Below are positions 22,950-34,627 of a stretch of DNA of 64,000 nt, in pieces. Made by a program: the position numbers and the translations under genes. This DNA is from Cryptomeria japonica (Eukaryota; Streptophyta; Pinopsida; Cupressales; Cupressaceae): contig NC_081410.1 in the NCBI RefSeq assembly GCF_030272615.1, forward strand, positions 140,765,349 through 140,829,348. The letters run 5' to 3'. The notes under the pieces were generated by a model that was not told where the DNA came from, did not search any database, and saw nothing but the letters and a program-made list of their open reading frames with translations. Each line of letters starts with the position of its first letter. Positions within the stretch are counted from its first letter, which is position 1.

Positions 22950-23327
22950 GTGTTATCATTGTTTCCCAGTGATCAATAATGTGGGCCCTATTGGAATCAG
23001 GGATCACTGAGAGGGGGTGAATTAGTGATCTATAGGTTATCAGATTTTTTAACTTAACTTTAAACCACCATATGCAAACACTTAAAACTGAAATACAGAA
23101 AGATGAAACAAACAACCACAAGATCATAACACTGGTATTTTTACATGGAAACCCAAATGGGAAAAACCACGGTGGGATTTGAATCCACAATATTATTCCA
23201 CTATGGCCAGTAGTAAAACAATATTAAAAAATGGGAATGCACAGGCATTCAGGCACACTGCCTAGAGCTTACTGCTCAATTACACTAACTCGAAAGGCTA
23301 CAATCCTCAATGAAGTCTCCCTGAATT

Positions 23328-24737
23328 TGATGGTATGATGAAAGAATAAGGATTCGGTCAACTACTAAGAGGGGGGGTGAATCAGTAGATAGAAAAATTG
23401 ACATTAACTTTCACCAATCTCATAATCAACCTCTCAAAGTAAACATTAAATTGAGAAGTTAAACCATTGAACTATAAATGCAATATCACTGTCAAGCTTA
23501 ATCGGTTGACTTTTACAACAGATTAATAGTAAAACAACTTGAAACTCACAAACATCCAAATACTTTACTGACATAATTAAAACCTCATTCCAGATTGCTG
23601 CTAGTTAATCATAACTTATCAAAGTGGATTAAGCAATTAAGCAAATTAACCATAGTAAACATAACCAAAAAAAACATTCACCACTTGTCATAATATTTTT
23701 GACGTGGAAACCCAAATGGGAAAAACCATGGTGAGATGAGACTCACAAGTTAACTATCTAAACTCCTCTGAAGTTCACCCTATTAGGAGCCAAGCCTGTT
23801 AAAGCTTTACAAAAAGTCTTGTTAAGAACAGATCCTGTTAGGGACCACCCAGTTAAGGGATTGACTATAATACCCTATTAGAAGCAATACCCTGTGAGGA
23901 GTAACCTCAGTAGAGGATTTGAAATCCAAGCTAATGGACCACCTAGTTAGAGGATTTGAATAGCACTAAGCTTGTTAGAGCTTACCCGGTTAGGGGATTT
24001 TACGATCGTAATTGTTAGAAAACAACAAGGGTTTTCTGACCTATTTGAATAGCACTACACTTGCTTGTTCAAATCCTTTTCATGCTCCTATCTGCCATTA
24101 TATAAATTGTAGATACATCATCCGGTTTGGCAACCACACACTCAACTAAAACTTTGCCAACTCTGATACAAAACAACTCATTGACCTTATAAACAAATCA
24201 CTAGGTCGGTAACACAACAAAAACCTAATTCTATCATAGAGATTACAAACAAATCGGTTCAAGTATGACCGTTGGATTACATAACAATCTCTACACATCA
24301 TTCAAGATAGCCTCGACCGCTCCTTGATCACCGCTTCATCGAACTCAGTAACTCATCACACGATTTGCATTACATGCAATATACTTGCTCATTCCCAAGA
24401 TAAAAAACCATTATCTCAACGCACCAAAAACACTTTGAAACTCTTCTCATACAATTTGCATGTGTCATAATCATTACCGCTCATCATTAGATCATAAACC
24501 AACATAAAAAACTTCATCGGTTAGGGTTTATCAAATCAACAAGTAGGGTTTACCGGTTCAACTCTCCAATACTTAGTAATACTGATTCACTCCTCGAACT
24601 CACCTACCAGTTACAATTCCCTTCTCTAGCTCTTTCTACTAGTTGCAAAACAATATCATAACAACATCATTACCGGTTAATTGACATCAATAACAATATA
24701 ACATTTCATTAATGCAATCTTCATGCAAATGCCAACA
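23328..24737 (-). repeat. 3' LTR of element E
   Basis: Plus-strand ends TGATGGTATGATG and GCCAACA. Nearly collinear with 27359-28757. The adjacent minus-strand AAAGGGGGAGAT (24749-24738) is the polypurine tract. Confidence 0.93.
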
Positions 24738-25599
24738 ATCTCCCCCTTTGGCATGATGGAAATACAAATATTGTGAGAATTTGCCAAGATCTAGAGGCAA
24801 TGGAAAGCACAAATAAGAGAGACAAAATAGATGATAGGAATAAACTGTATTCTATCAAGATGAAAAATATGATCAACTGGATCATTACAAGATGTTCAAT
24901 GAGTTGTTTTTTCAATGTAGATGAGCCTGCTTATATAGGCAAGGCTATATGGATATGTGAGCACACAAACATGACATGTGGCTCAATAAGAAACAAGGGT
25001 AGGTAGGAAATAGGTGTGGGTAGGTAGGAGAAACAATAAAATATTCCACATGAGGTGGATCACCCACCAAAGGTGGAATTATCACTCCATAATAAGTGGA
25101 TATGATAAAGTAGTAACAAGATCAACACCATAAAAGGTGGAAATTCTCCTACACACACTATCCTAATGTGGCACAAACACCCAAGTTTCTCATACCCAAA
25201 CTACTATGAAATGTATTTCCTAAGTAAACTTAAGTAAAGTGTAATAATATTCATGATGAATATTATTTACACCAAAAAATATCAATACCATTGATTGTTA
25301 TGATTGTGAATAGGAATCATAGTTTACATTTTACCGTGTACTCTCCTTGTCTCCAGCTGGTAGCTGGTTGTAGATCTTATATCTATCAATCATACAATTC
25401 TTCTCCCCAATAATTATATAGTTATTCTCCCCCTTTGACAACAATGCCAAAGTGAAAGTAAAACATGCAATGTCAAACTTCAGTGTTCGACATCAACAAC
25501 CTACAACTTGATCATCCTCCTGTGGAATAACTCCACTCTACACCAATCTTGCTGTAAAATTCTGCAAGTAGCTTCAGGACTGATGTACTCTACATCATA

Positions 25600-27300
25600 C
25601 TCAATTCACCTCATGAAGGGGTACAACCCCTAGCTGACTTCTAAGATACTCAAAAGTAGTCTTAGGCAGAGGTTTAGTAAAGATATCTGCAAGCTACTCC
25701 TTGGTAGAATCATGCTCCAATATCACATCTTTACTCTGCACTTTTTCCCTCAAGAAATGATACTTCAACTCAATATTCTTGGTCCGTGCATGCAAAACAT
25801 GGTTCTTGGAAATATTTATGACACTGGTATTGTCACATTAGATCTTTACAGGTTCTGTAAACTTCATCTTGAAACCTTCCAGAATATGCCTCATCCAAAT
25901 AGCCTAGGTACAATTCATATAAGCTGCAACATACTCAGCTTCATTAGTAGACTGTGATATACAACTATGCTTCTCGATACTCCATGAAACAAGTCTTCAT
26001 CCAAGAAAGAATGCTCCATCAGTTGTTCTTTTCCTATCATCAACATTACCTGCCCAGTTTGCATTTGTATACACCTTAAAATCAAAGTTACCTTCATATG
26101 GATACCATAATCCATAGTCAATAGTGCCTTTCAAATATTTGAATATCCTCTTGGTTGCTATCAAATGTGTTTCCTTTGGATTCTTCTGAAATCTAGCGAC
26201 TAGACCAACTACATGAGCTATATCCAGTCTATTATGAACAACAGTGTAATTTCCTAATCATTGACCTATACTCCTTTTCATCAATAGATGTGGCTTCATC
26301 TTCCTTAGAAAATTTACATCCTGTAACCATTGGTGTCCCAACTGGTTTACAATCACTCATACCAAATGTCTTTAATACCTCTTTCACATACTTTGACTGT
26401 GTGATGAAAATACCACTCTTCATTTGTTGAATTTGAAAGCCTATGAAAAATTTTATCTCTCCAACTAGAGACATTTCAAACTCACTTTTCATTTCATTTG
26501 CAAAGTCATTGCTCATGTCATCATTGCCTCCAAATATGATATCATCTACAAACACTTGACTAACCAGTATCTTATCTCCTTCATATTTGAGATATATATA
26601 TTTCTATCTTCACTGGTTCTTTGAAAACCTATCTTCATCAAGTGTGAATGAAGTCTTTCATACCATGCTCTCAGTGCTTGCTTTAATCCATATAGTTCCT
26701 TGTGAAACTTGCATACCATGTCTTTTTCATCATTTAAAGCATAACCATCTGGCTACTCAATGTATACTTCTTCTTCCAGTATTCCATTCAAAAATATTGA
26801 CTTCACATCCATCTGATATACTTTGAATCCCTTATGTGCTACAAATGCAAGTAAAGTTCTGACACCATCTAGTCTAGCAACTGATGCAAAAGTATCACCA
26901 TAATATTCTCTTTCTTCCTGTGCATAACCTTTGCAAACCAATCTAGCTTTATTTTGAACTACTATACCATCTTCATTCAGTTTGTTCCTCAATACCCACT
27001 TAGTACCTATCACATTTTTATTCAGTGGTCTGGGTACTAGGGTCCATGTGTTGTTCTTCTCAATTTGAGAAAGCTCTTCCTCCATAGCTTTAATCCAATG
27101 ATCATCTCCAAATGCTTCCTTAGCAGTTCTAGGCTCAATAGTGGAGATCATGCAATAATTCTCTCTAATTCTTCTTCTGGTTAACACTCCAGCATCCTTA
27201 TCTCCAATAATCTGGTCAGGATTGTGATTGAGTCTCACATACCTCGGAATAACATGATCATTATCTTTAGGTTCTTTTTCTTCATTATTTTCTACAAGAT
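25600..27300 (-). pseudogene. Element E reverse transcriptase and RNase H
   Basis: Minus strand: [59 protein letters not shown] (27238-26753 frame), LYGLKQALRAWYERL, catalytic FVDDIIFGGNDDM, QSKYVKEVLKTFGMSDCKP, RNase H with NANWAGNVDDR, NEAEYVAA and LADIFTKPLPKTTFEYLR near 25640. Several frameshifts and stops are present. Upstream of 27300 the frame meets the primer-binding site within 60 bp, marking the deletion of gag to integrase. Confidence 0.88.
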
Positions 27301-27344
27301 CTTTACCTCAAGCTGTTAGGATTAGACCTTAGAGGACCTGAGAA

Positions 27345-27356
27345 GATCTGATACCA
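27345..27356 (-). other. Primer-binding site of element E
   Basis: Minus strand TGGTATCAGATC beside the 5' LTR; the copia initiator-Met type with the last bases changed. Confidence 0.8.
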
Positions 27357-27358
27357 AT

Positions 27359-28757
27359 TGATGGTATGATGAAAGAATAAGGATCTGGTCAACTATTGAG
27401 AGGGGGGGGTGAATCAATAGATAGAAAAATTGACATTAACTTTCACCAATCTTAGAATCAACCTCTCAAAGTAAACTTTAAACTGACAAGTTAAACCACT
27501 AAACTATAATGCAATATCACTGTCAAGCTTAACCGATTGACTGTTACAACAAATTAACAGTAAAATAACTTGAAACTCACAAACATCCAAATACTTTACT
27601 GACATAAGTAAAACCTCATTTCAGATTGATGTCGGTTAATCATAACTTATCAAAGTGGATTAAGCAGTTAAGCAAATTAACCATAGTAAACATAACCACA
27701 AAAACATTCACCACTTGACACAATATTTTTGACGTGGAAACCCAAATGGGAAAAACCACAGTGAGATGAGACTCACAAGTTAACTATCTAAACTCTTCTA
27801 AAGTTCAACTTGTTAGGAGCCAAGCCTATTAAATCTTTACAAAATGTCTTGTTAAGAACAGAGCTTATTAGGGACCACTCGGTTAAGGGATTGACTATAA
27901 TGCCCTATTAGAAGCAATACCCTATGAGGAGTAACCTCGGTAGAGGATTTGAAATCCAAGCTAATGGACCACCTAGTTAGAGGATTTGAATAACACTAAG
28001 CTTGTTAGAGCTTACCCGGTTAGGGGATTTTATTGCTATAATTGTTAGAAAACAATAGGGGTTTGTTGATCTGTTTGAATAGCACTACACTTGCTTGTTC
28101 AGATCCTTTTCATGCTCCTATCTGCCTTTACACAAACTACAAATACATCATCTGGTTCGGCAACCACACACTCAACTAAAAATTTTCCAACTCTAAAACA
28201 AAACAACTCATCGACCTTATAAACAAATCATTAGGTCGGTAATACAACAAAAACCTAATTCTCTCATAGAGATTACAAACAAATCGGTTCAAGTATGACC
28301 GTTGGATTACATAACAATCTATACACATCATTAAAGATAGCCTTGACTGCTCCTTGATCACCGCTTCATCTAACTCAATAACTCATCATGTGGTTTGCAA
28401 TATACTTGCTCATTCCCAAGATAAAAAAATTTATTCTCAACATGCCAAAAACAATTTGAAACTCTTCTCATACAATATGCATACGTGTCATAATCATTAC
28501 CGCTCATCATCATATCATAAACCAATATAACAAACTTCATTGGTTAGGGTTTATCAAATCATCAAGTAGGGTTTACCGGTCCAAATCTCCAATACTTAGC
28601 AATACTAGATCACTCCACAAACTCACCTACCTATTATAGTTCCCTTCACTAGCTCTTCCTACCAGTTACAAAACAATATTATAACATCATTACCAGTTAA
28701 TTGACATCAATGACAACATAACATTTCATTAATATAATCTTCATGCAAATGCGAATA
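27359..28757 (-). repeat. 5' LTR of element E
   Basis: Matches 23328-24737; its outer end has decayed to GCGAATA from GCCAACA, followed by GAATT. Confidence 0.92.
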
Positions 28758-30282
28758 GAATTACAATATATGAACTCTAAAATAGCATCTACTATGCCTG
28801 GATGAGTTTCGGTTGAGTGCTAAATACATTGATTGGATCACCTTCTCTGTTCTGCTTTGTTCTGCCCTGTTCTTTGTCTCAGTCAACTACTGGATCAAGA
28901 ATGCGCACGTGAAACTACACCAAAATGGATTCTCGATAACCACTCGCTCGCATATAATTACAGCATTCACCAAAAAGATCATCCATACCAAATTTATATA
29001 CCAGCAACCACAAAAATAGATCATACATCATGTCGGCTTGCTAGTGTAACGTGTAGTCACATGTCATCTTGACCGGATCCAAAAGATAAGTGTGAATCAC
29101 CAAAACAATAAAAAAATGATGTGTCTAAGTTGGCCCAATCATCCCAAACACATTTCAATGCATCATAATCACCGGAAAGCTTATGGACCCAAAAATGCTC
29201 TGTTCTTCCTAAGATACCAATTAACACCTGCTTTCGAATAAGAAGAATTATGACCACTAGATCAAATCTCTACGAAGAGTTGCCATCAATGACAACCCTA
29301 AACCAATAATCAGCCACTGGAAACCATCGGATGAGTGTCAATTGCCAACACGCCCGAGGGGGCACATCAGTCATATGCAGTCGTCAGATCTTCATAAAGG
29401 CCCAATCCGATAGCCATTTTTTAATCTTTCATTGGGCCCAATCAATGCTTACATGGAGAGATCTCGGGAATCCATCTTCATGTGAATCTCTCAGATCAAC
29501 GGTCAGTATTCAATCTTCTCTGAGCTGTTGGCATTTAAACTCTTCTTTGCATGGTTGGCACCTAATTTTGGATCAGATTTCGTCCAGCCACCAAATTTAT
29601 TCACCATTACTCCAGACATGACTTCTGCATGGAGTTTTAGATGCTGCCCATGCCCATTCAATGCAAAATAATTGCAAAAGCCATCTCAGACCCATCATGC
29701 ATCAATCTCTTTTTCTGCAGAGGGGTTTTGCTTCTTCCCAGGTGGGGAAGATATTTTCAAAGCCGAATTCAGCATGCTATCAGATCATTCTTGATCTAAT
29801 CTTCCTTCCCTCTGATATTTTGTAACCTAACCCTAACTAGGGTTAGGATTTCTTGATTATAACCATATGACTTATGCTTGAACTATAAAGGCAAATATGT
29901 AACATTTGTATAGGATCTTCTTTATTTTCTTCTACAAAAAACTTATGTTTCTTTGCACTTGTAAAAATTTGTTTTACCTTTGCATGAATAGAATTTTCTT
30001 ATTTTGCTTTCATTCATTTCATTCAACTTGTGTAATGTTTTTAGCTTTTTGTCTGAATGCATTTTAATTTGTTTCCTCAATATAGGTGAGTGTGTTGATC
30101 CCTTGTTGATATCATATGTGAACGAGATCAGTTCCTCCTGCTATCTTGCAAATTCCAACCTTCACTCTGCATTTTGGAAGCTAATTAGGATAGAATCTTA
30201 TGCATGTCTTAGGTGGTCTTATTGATTTTTTGTGCAGCTATAGGCAAGGAGATCACTTTTAGTCTAGGTGCAAACCTCTTTC

Positions 30283-30285
<3 letters not shown>

Positions 30286-30367
<82 letters not shown>
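30286..30367 (+). repeat. (TC)41 microsatellite in the 5' LTR of F
   Basis: 82 bp of uninterrupted TC. The same place in the 3' LTR (about 34415) has only a short CTCTCTCTC run. Confidence 0.98.
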
Positions 30368-30370
<3 letters not shown>

Positions 30371-30568
30371 TTTCCCTATTAGATCTCATACATTAGTTTT
30401 ACCAATGTTGGGTTGGTCCAACGCTTTGCATTTGGATTGGAAAGGAAGTCGGCCTTCTCTAGAGATTCAACCTCAATGTGCAAGGTCCCACACTTGGAGG
30501 TTGTTTCCATGTTTCACAGGGTTGATGATCAAGTCTGATCATTTAGGGTGCAAACTTTGGTGACAACA

Positions 30569-30592
30569 GTTTTTGGCATGCCCAGTGGGACA
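30569..30592 (+). other. Putative primer-binding region of element F
   Basis: GTTTTTGGCATGCCCAGTGG directly follows the 5' LTR end (GTGACAACA). The TGG start fits a tRNA 3' CCA end, but I cannot say which tRNA. Confidence 0.5.
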
Positions 30593-30903
30593 GATTGAAC
30601 TAGCTTTGGTTCAAGATTTATTATCTTTTGTTGATAGTTGGTGTGGCTATCAGCAAACTTAGCCTTTGGAGACAGCATCCTACATACCTGGAAACTCTAA
30701 AAGGAAAAATATACTGGTTATAGCAGATAAGATCTCAAACAACTGAATATTTGGTGCGTTCTTCAATCTCAAGCCTTTGGAGGCATCATTCTTCAAGCAC
30801 TTGGCAGCTCTGCAAGTCTTGGTATGTCATCAACCTCTGGTTAGGCAAACCCTTTTGCCTTTAAGCTTTTTATGTAATAAGTCATCTTTTTTATGCTTAT
30901 GTC

Positions 30904-32985
30904 ATGAGCTCATACCAAGGGTGTAATTTCTATTCACCCCCATTTTTTGGAAATGCCAATCATCCCTCCCCATTTTACCAACATGAGCAAACTAGGACTG
31001 CACCTAGTTTTAATCCAAATACTTTTGCTCTAGCGGCAGGTGGGTATTTCCCTAGTGCTTTCCACCCATCCACCCCTAATCTACCTCATGATCAGCCTCA
31101 AAAGAGTGAGGTAGGTCTTCTTGTAGAATCCACTATGGCTGAAATGGCAAACATGATGTAGGATTACAGAACACATCTTGATGAAATCAAGCAACAACTC
31201 TAGGAGCAATAGCAGGAGGAGGCATTTTACCAACAACAACAACATGAAGCCTTCCTTGCAAAGTAGCTTGCTTCTACTAGGAAAGAAGAAATCAAGCAAT
31301 TGGCGGTCATGGAGTTGCAATGTATACAGGCAAAGGCCTTTGTCCCCAGGTCCCCTAAATTCAAAGTTACAAGCTTAAAAAAGAGGAGATCTCCTATATT
31401 TGTTGAGGATCTTGTCCTTGAGAAAATCCACCCTTACACTGAGCCTATCTAGGATATCTAGGAGAGCTCTAGTTTCAATGTCTCAAGTTCCATGGGAATG
31501 CTAGCTATGGATGTGTAGGAGCCTATTTTCCAGGCTCCTCTGTGGTTTGGCCCTTTTGAGATCCACCTTTGTAAAGATGGACCTATTGTCTAGAGGGCGG
31601 ATGGAGCCCATCCTCCCCACATATGTACCAAGCGACCTATTGTTGATGAAGATGACATTAAGGAGTTTGAGATGCTACAAGAAGAAATCAAGAATGAGAA
31701 ATTGCAACCAAAAATCACCACACCAGAACAAATATACAATGAGGAGGAAGTCTTGGTCATCTCTGATCACCTTCCCTCCTTCATTGAGGATAAGGAGGAG
31801 CTTTCTTCACCTGGACCGATGGTGGACATCCTGTAGGAGCCTGTATTAGAGGACGAAAATCATGAGGATTGTGGGACAATGGGAGATATCAGTTCTTTCC
31901 CCATTCCAATATTTGCAGAGCTTCAAGAGAGTTGCGACAGTGCTCAAATCAGTCTCATTTTATTTAAAAGAGAAGAAGAATTGCAAGAAGATTCCTTTTG
32001 GGATATTGTGGAGGGCTTTTGTTCAGATTTGGACATTAGGCCAACCTCTCACAGTGAGCTGATTTTTTAGCAACGTGGGGAACAAATCATGGAGGTTCCT
32101 GTTTTGACACCATGTCATGTGCAAGTCCAAGAGCAGATAAGTGAGGACTCTCAAGTTTTAGAGAGTCAAGAGGAAAACTTGTAGGAGATTATTGTTCAAA
32201 GTGAACGAGAACACAAATCAGAGATGATAGATGAAGATAAAATTTATGATATCTCTGAATTTTAGAGCTATGAGGTTGAGGTAGAACATGTGAGGGTTGA
32301 TCATGTTTTTAATGATCACATTTTCTTACATACCATTGACACTTTTTGTTCCAACCTCAATGATGAGTTCATTCCTTTGGGATGGAAGCAATCCGGTCAG
32401 CATGATCATATTTTGGTGGAGGAGACGGTTGAACTTGAGCAAGCTAGTAGGGAAGGTTCAAATTTTAGCATATCAAGAGGATGCCCAATCAGATATCTCT
32501 CCATGATTGGGGCCAAGCATGAATTTTCTAAGCCACATGCCCAAGCTACAAGTGAAGGACATATCAACATTATATTTGATCAATCTTTTGGGGTATGTAT
32601 GCTTGTTTGTGAGTTGCAGGACTTCTTGCAACTGGGTTTTGTTTTTCCCTTCATCCTCCGGCTCTATATTTTGTTTCAGAGCCATGAAAATCACCCTTCC
32701 TTGTTTAGGGAGGGAAGCTACTTTAATCAATTTGTGAATGATTTTGTTTAGCAATTTCAAGACTGGTTGGTTAGAGTAGGGTAGGTTAGGTTTTCTTTCC
32801 TTCAAGTGCCTTAGCACAATATTTTTTCCATTTTAGTTATTTCCCCTTCTGTTGTAATAAGTGCGTGTGCACATGCTATTCTTTCCAGAATGGCAGATTT
32901 TGACATTTTTTAGGTTGTAAGGGCAGAAGATTATCCATTTTTCTTATACCTTGACTCTATGCCCAATGAATACTCTTCAAGCTAC
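30904..32985 (+). pseudogene. Element F ORF: unknown protein broken only by TAG codons
   Basis: From ATG 30904 (MSSYQGCNFYSPPFFGNAN) one frame runs 694 codons to a TGA at 32986 without any TAA or TGA, but with 16 TAGs (31159, 31201, 31210, 31264, 31450, 31459, 31516, 31591, 31834, 32068, 32182, 32263, 32749, 32782, 32812, 32911). So it was once coding. The N-terminus is rich in Pro, Phe, Asn and Gln; residues about 90-140 are Gln/Glu-rich and probably helical; the middle is acidic; residues about 564-591 form a hydrophobic stretch. No zinc knuckle, protease or polymerase motif is seen. It may be the element's Gag-like protein or a captured gene; I do not recognise it. Confidence 0.65.
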
Positions 32986-33032
32986 TGATCTTTGTGCCAA
33001 GCAGTCTTACCATCCCCTCTGAGTCACCAAAA

Positions 33033-34622
33033 TGTTGACCTTTTTCTGTCAACCCTCCCCCTGAAGATAATTGATCTGAGAAATCTTTTGTTTTGCATAA
33101 CCTACGTGTTATGCACACTATGTTGGCAGGGAGAAGTTGAGGTCTTTTCATATATTCGAGCTCCAAGTTCTATTTTTAAGTTGACCAACATGACAGTCAA
33201 ATCATTTAAGGATCATTGATTGAAGGGTACTAAGTCCATGGCGAAACCAACCCCTTTTCACCCGCTAACAACTTGTGGAGTTCCTTATTATCACTTTGTC
33301 GCATCAAACAAGAACACTTCCACTTTTTTTCCTTGTTCCAATCTTACATTTTCGCATGAAAAGCAATGGTGAGAGGGGATGAGGTTGTTAGCGAGGGGTT
33401 TCCTTTTGTTATATTGCGCAGTCGGGAAATTTCCACTTCTATTCCCTATTGCAACTATTCCACTTTCATGCCACTACGCAATAAGCGATGTGGCCGAGAG
33501 GAAGAGAATGTTATCATTGTTTCATAGTGGCCAGAAACATGGGCCCGAGGGGCCACGTCAGTCATCTACGGCCATCACATCTTCATAAAAGGCCCAATCT
33601 AACAGCCATGTTTTAATCCTACATTGGGCCTAATGGACACTTACATGGAGAGATCTTGTGTGTCCATCTTTGCATGAATCTCTTAGATCGACAGTCAGCA
33701 TTCAATCTTCACTGAACCATTGGAATTTAAACTCTTCTTTGCATGGTCTTTGGATCAGATTTCGTCCAACCATGCACCAAACCCATCAGACGTCATCTCA
33801 AACCCATCATGCACCAAGATCTCTTTCTGCAGAGGGTTTTTTCTTCTTCCCAGGTGGGGAAGATATTTTCAGAGTCGGATTCAGCACACTATCAGATCGT
33901 CCTTGATCTAATCTTCCTTCCCTCTGATATTTTGTAACCTAACCCTGGTTAGGGTTAGGATTTCTTGATTGTAACCATCTAAGTTATGCCTGAACTATAA
34001 AGGCAAATCTGTAACATTTGTACATGATCTTCTTTCTTTTCTTTTGTAGAAAACTTATGTTTCTCTGCACTTGTAGAAATCTACTTTTCCTTTGCATGAA
34101 TAGAATTCACCTGTTTCACCTTCATTCAGTTCTTTCAACTTGTGTAATATTTTTTTACCTTTTTTGTCTGAATGCATTTTAATTTGTTTCCTAGTATAGG
34201 TGAGTGTATTGATCCCTTGTGGATATCATCTATGAAATGGATATGTTCCTTCTACTATTTTGTAAATTCCAACCTTCACTCTACATTTTGGAAGCTAATT
34301 AGGATAGAATCTTATGCATGTCTTGGGTGGTCTTATTGATGTTCTGTGCAGTTATAGGTAGAGAGATCAATTTTAGTCTAGGTGCAAACCTCTTTCCCTT
34401 CTTTCAAGAAAAACTTCTCTCTCTCTTCCTTTTCCCTACCAGATCATAGATTAGTTTTACCAATGTTGGATCGGTCCAACTCTCTGCATTTGGATTGGAA
34501 AGGAAGCCAACCTTCTTCATAGATTCAACAGTGCAAGGTCCCACACTTGGAGGTTCTTTCCATGTTTCACAAGGTTGATGATCAAGTCTAATCATTGCAA
34601 GGTGAAAAATTCTGTGATAATA
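33033..34622 (+). repeat. 3' LTR of element F
   Basis: Begins TGTTGACCTTTTTCTG, ends TCTGTGATAATA, then GATAC. Uninterrupted, so it preserves the pre-insertion site of solo LTR D. No clear polypurine tract precedes it. Confidence 0.88.
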
Positions 34623-34627
34623 GATAC

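Larger units (their letters stand above)
23328..28757 (-). mobile_element. Element E: copia deletion derivative (5,430 bp)
   Basis: LTRs at 23328-24737 (3') and 27359-28757 (5') with a perfect GAATT duplication at 23323-23327 and 28758-28762. The internal region is only 2.6 kb: primer site (27356-27345), then directly the integrase-tail/reverse-transcriptase boundary, RNase H and the polypurine tract (24749-24738). Gag, protease and the integrase core are missing, so it could move only with help, if at all. It is nested in D. Confidence 0.93.
22989..29350 (-). mobile_element. Solo LTR D of the element-B LTR family, split by E
   Basis: Outside E it is about 930 bp, beginning TATTGGAATCA and ending TTGCCAACA like the LTR of B. 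The flanks are GGCCC (22984-22988) and CGCCC (29351-29355), an imperfect duplication. The 3' LTR of F shows the uninterrupted target GGGCCCGAGG at 33541-33550, which confirms the insertion point. No internal region accompanies it, so it is a solo LTR. Confidence 0.82.
22454..30568 (+). repeat. 5' LTR of element F, split by D/E
   Basis: Aligns along its whole length with 33033-34622, for example the GTAACCTAACCCT block near 29820 against 33930 and TTTGGAAGCTAATTAGGATAG near 30170 against 34290. It is about 1.75 kb once D is removed and carries microsatellite expansions missing in the other LTR. Confidence 0.88.
22454..34622 (+). mobile_element. Element F: gypsy-like LTR retrotransposon with one unknown ORF
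   Basis: Direct LTRs 22454-30568 (interrupted by D and E) and 33033-34622 flank a 2.46-kb internal region. A perfect 5-bp duplication, GATAC, lies at 22449-22453 and 34623-34627. After the 5' LTR comes TTTTTGGCATGCCCAGTGGG, a TGG-starting primer-site-like block. No protease, integrase or reverse transcriptase is present, only one long decayed frame (30904-32985). This is the layout of a large non-autonomous element. Gypsy affinity is inferred from LTR style and 5-bp duplications, and is less certain than the LTR structure itself. Confidence 0.85.

Noticed and set aside
30213-30563. 116-codon ORF with Ser-Leu repeats
   Set aside because: It reads through the (TC)41 microsatellite in the LTR of F.
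30904-32985. True genetic recoding of TAG
   Set aside because: Sixteen suppressed stops are implausible in a plant nucleus, and CAG deamination explains the pattern more simply. Left as a testable alternative only.
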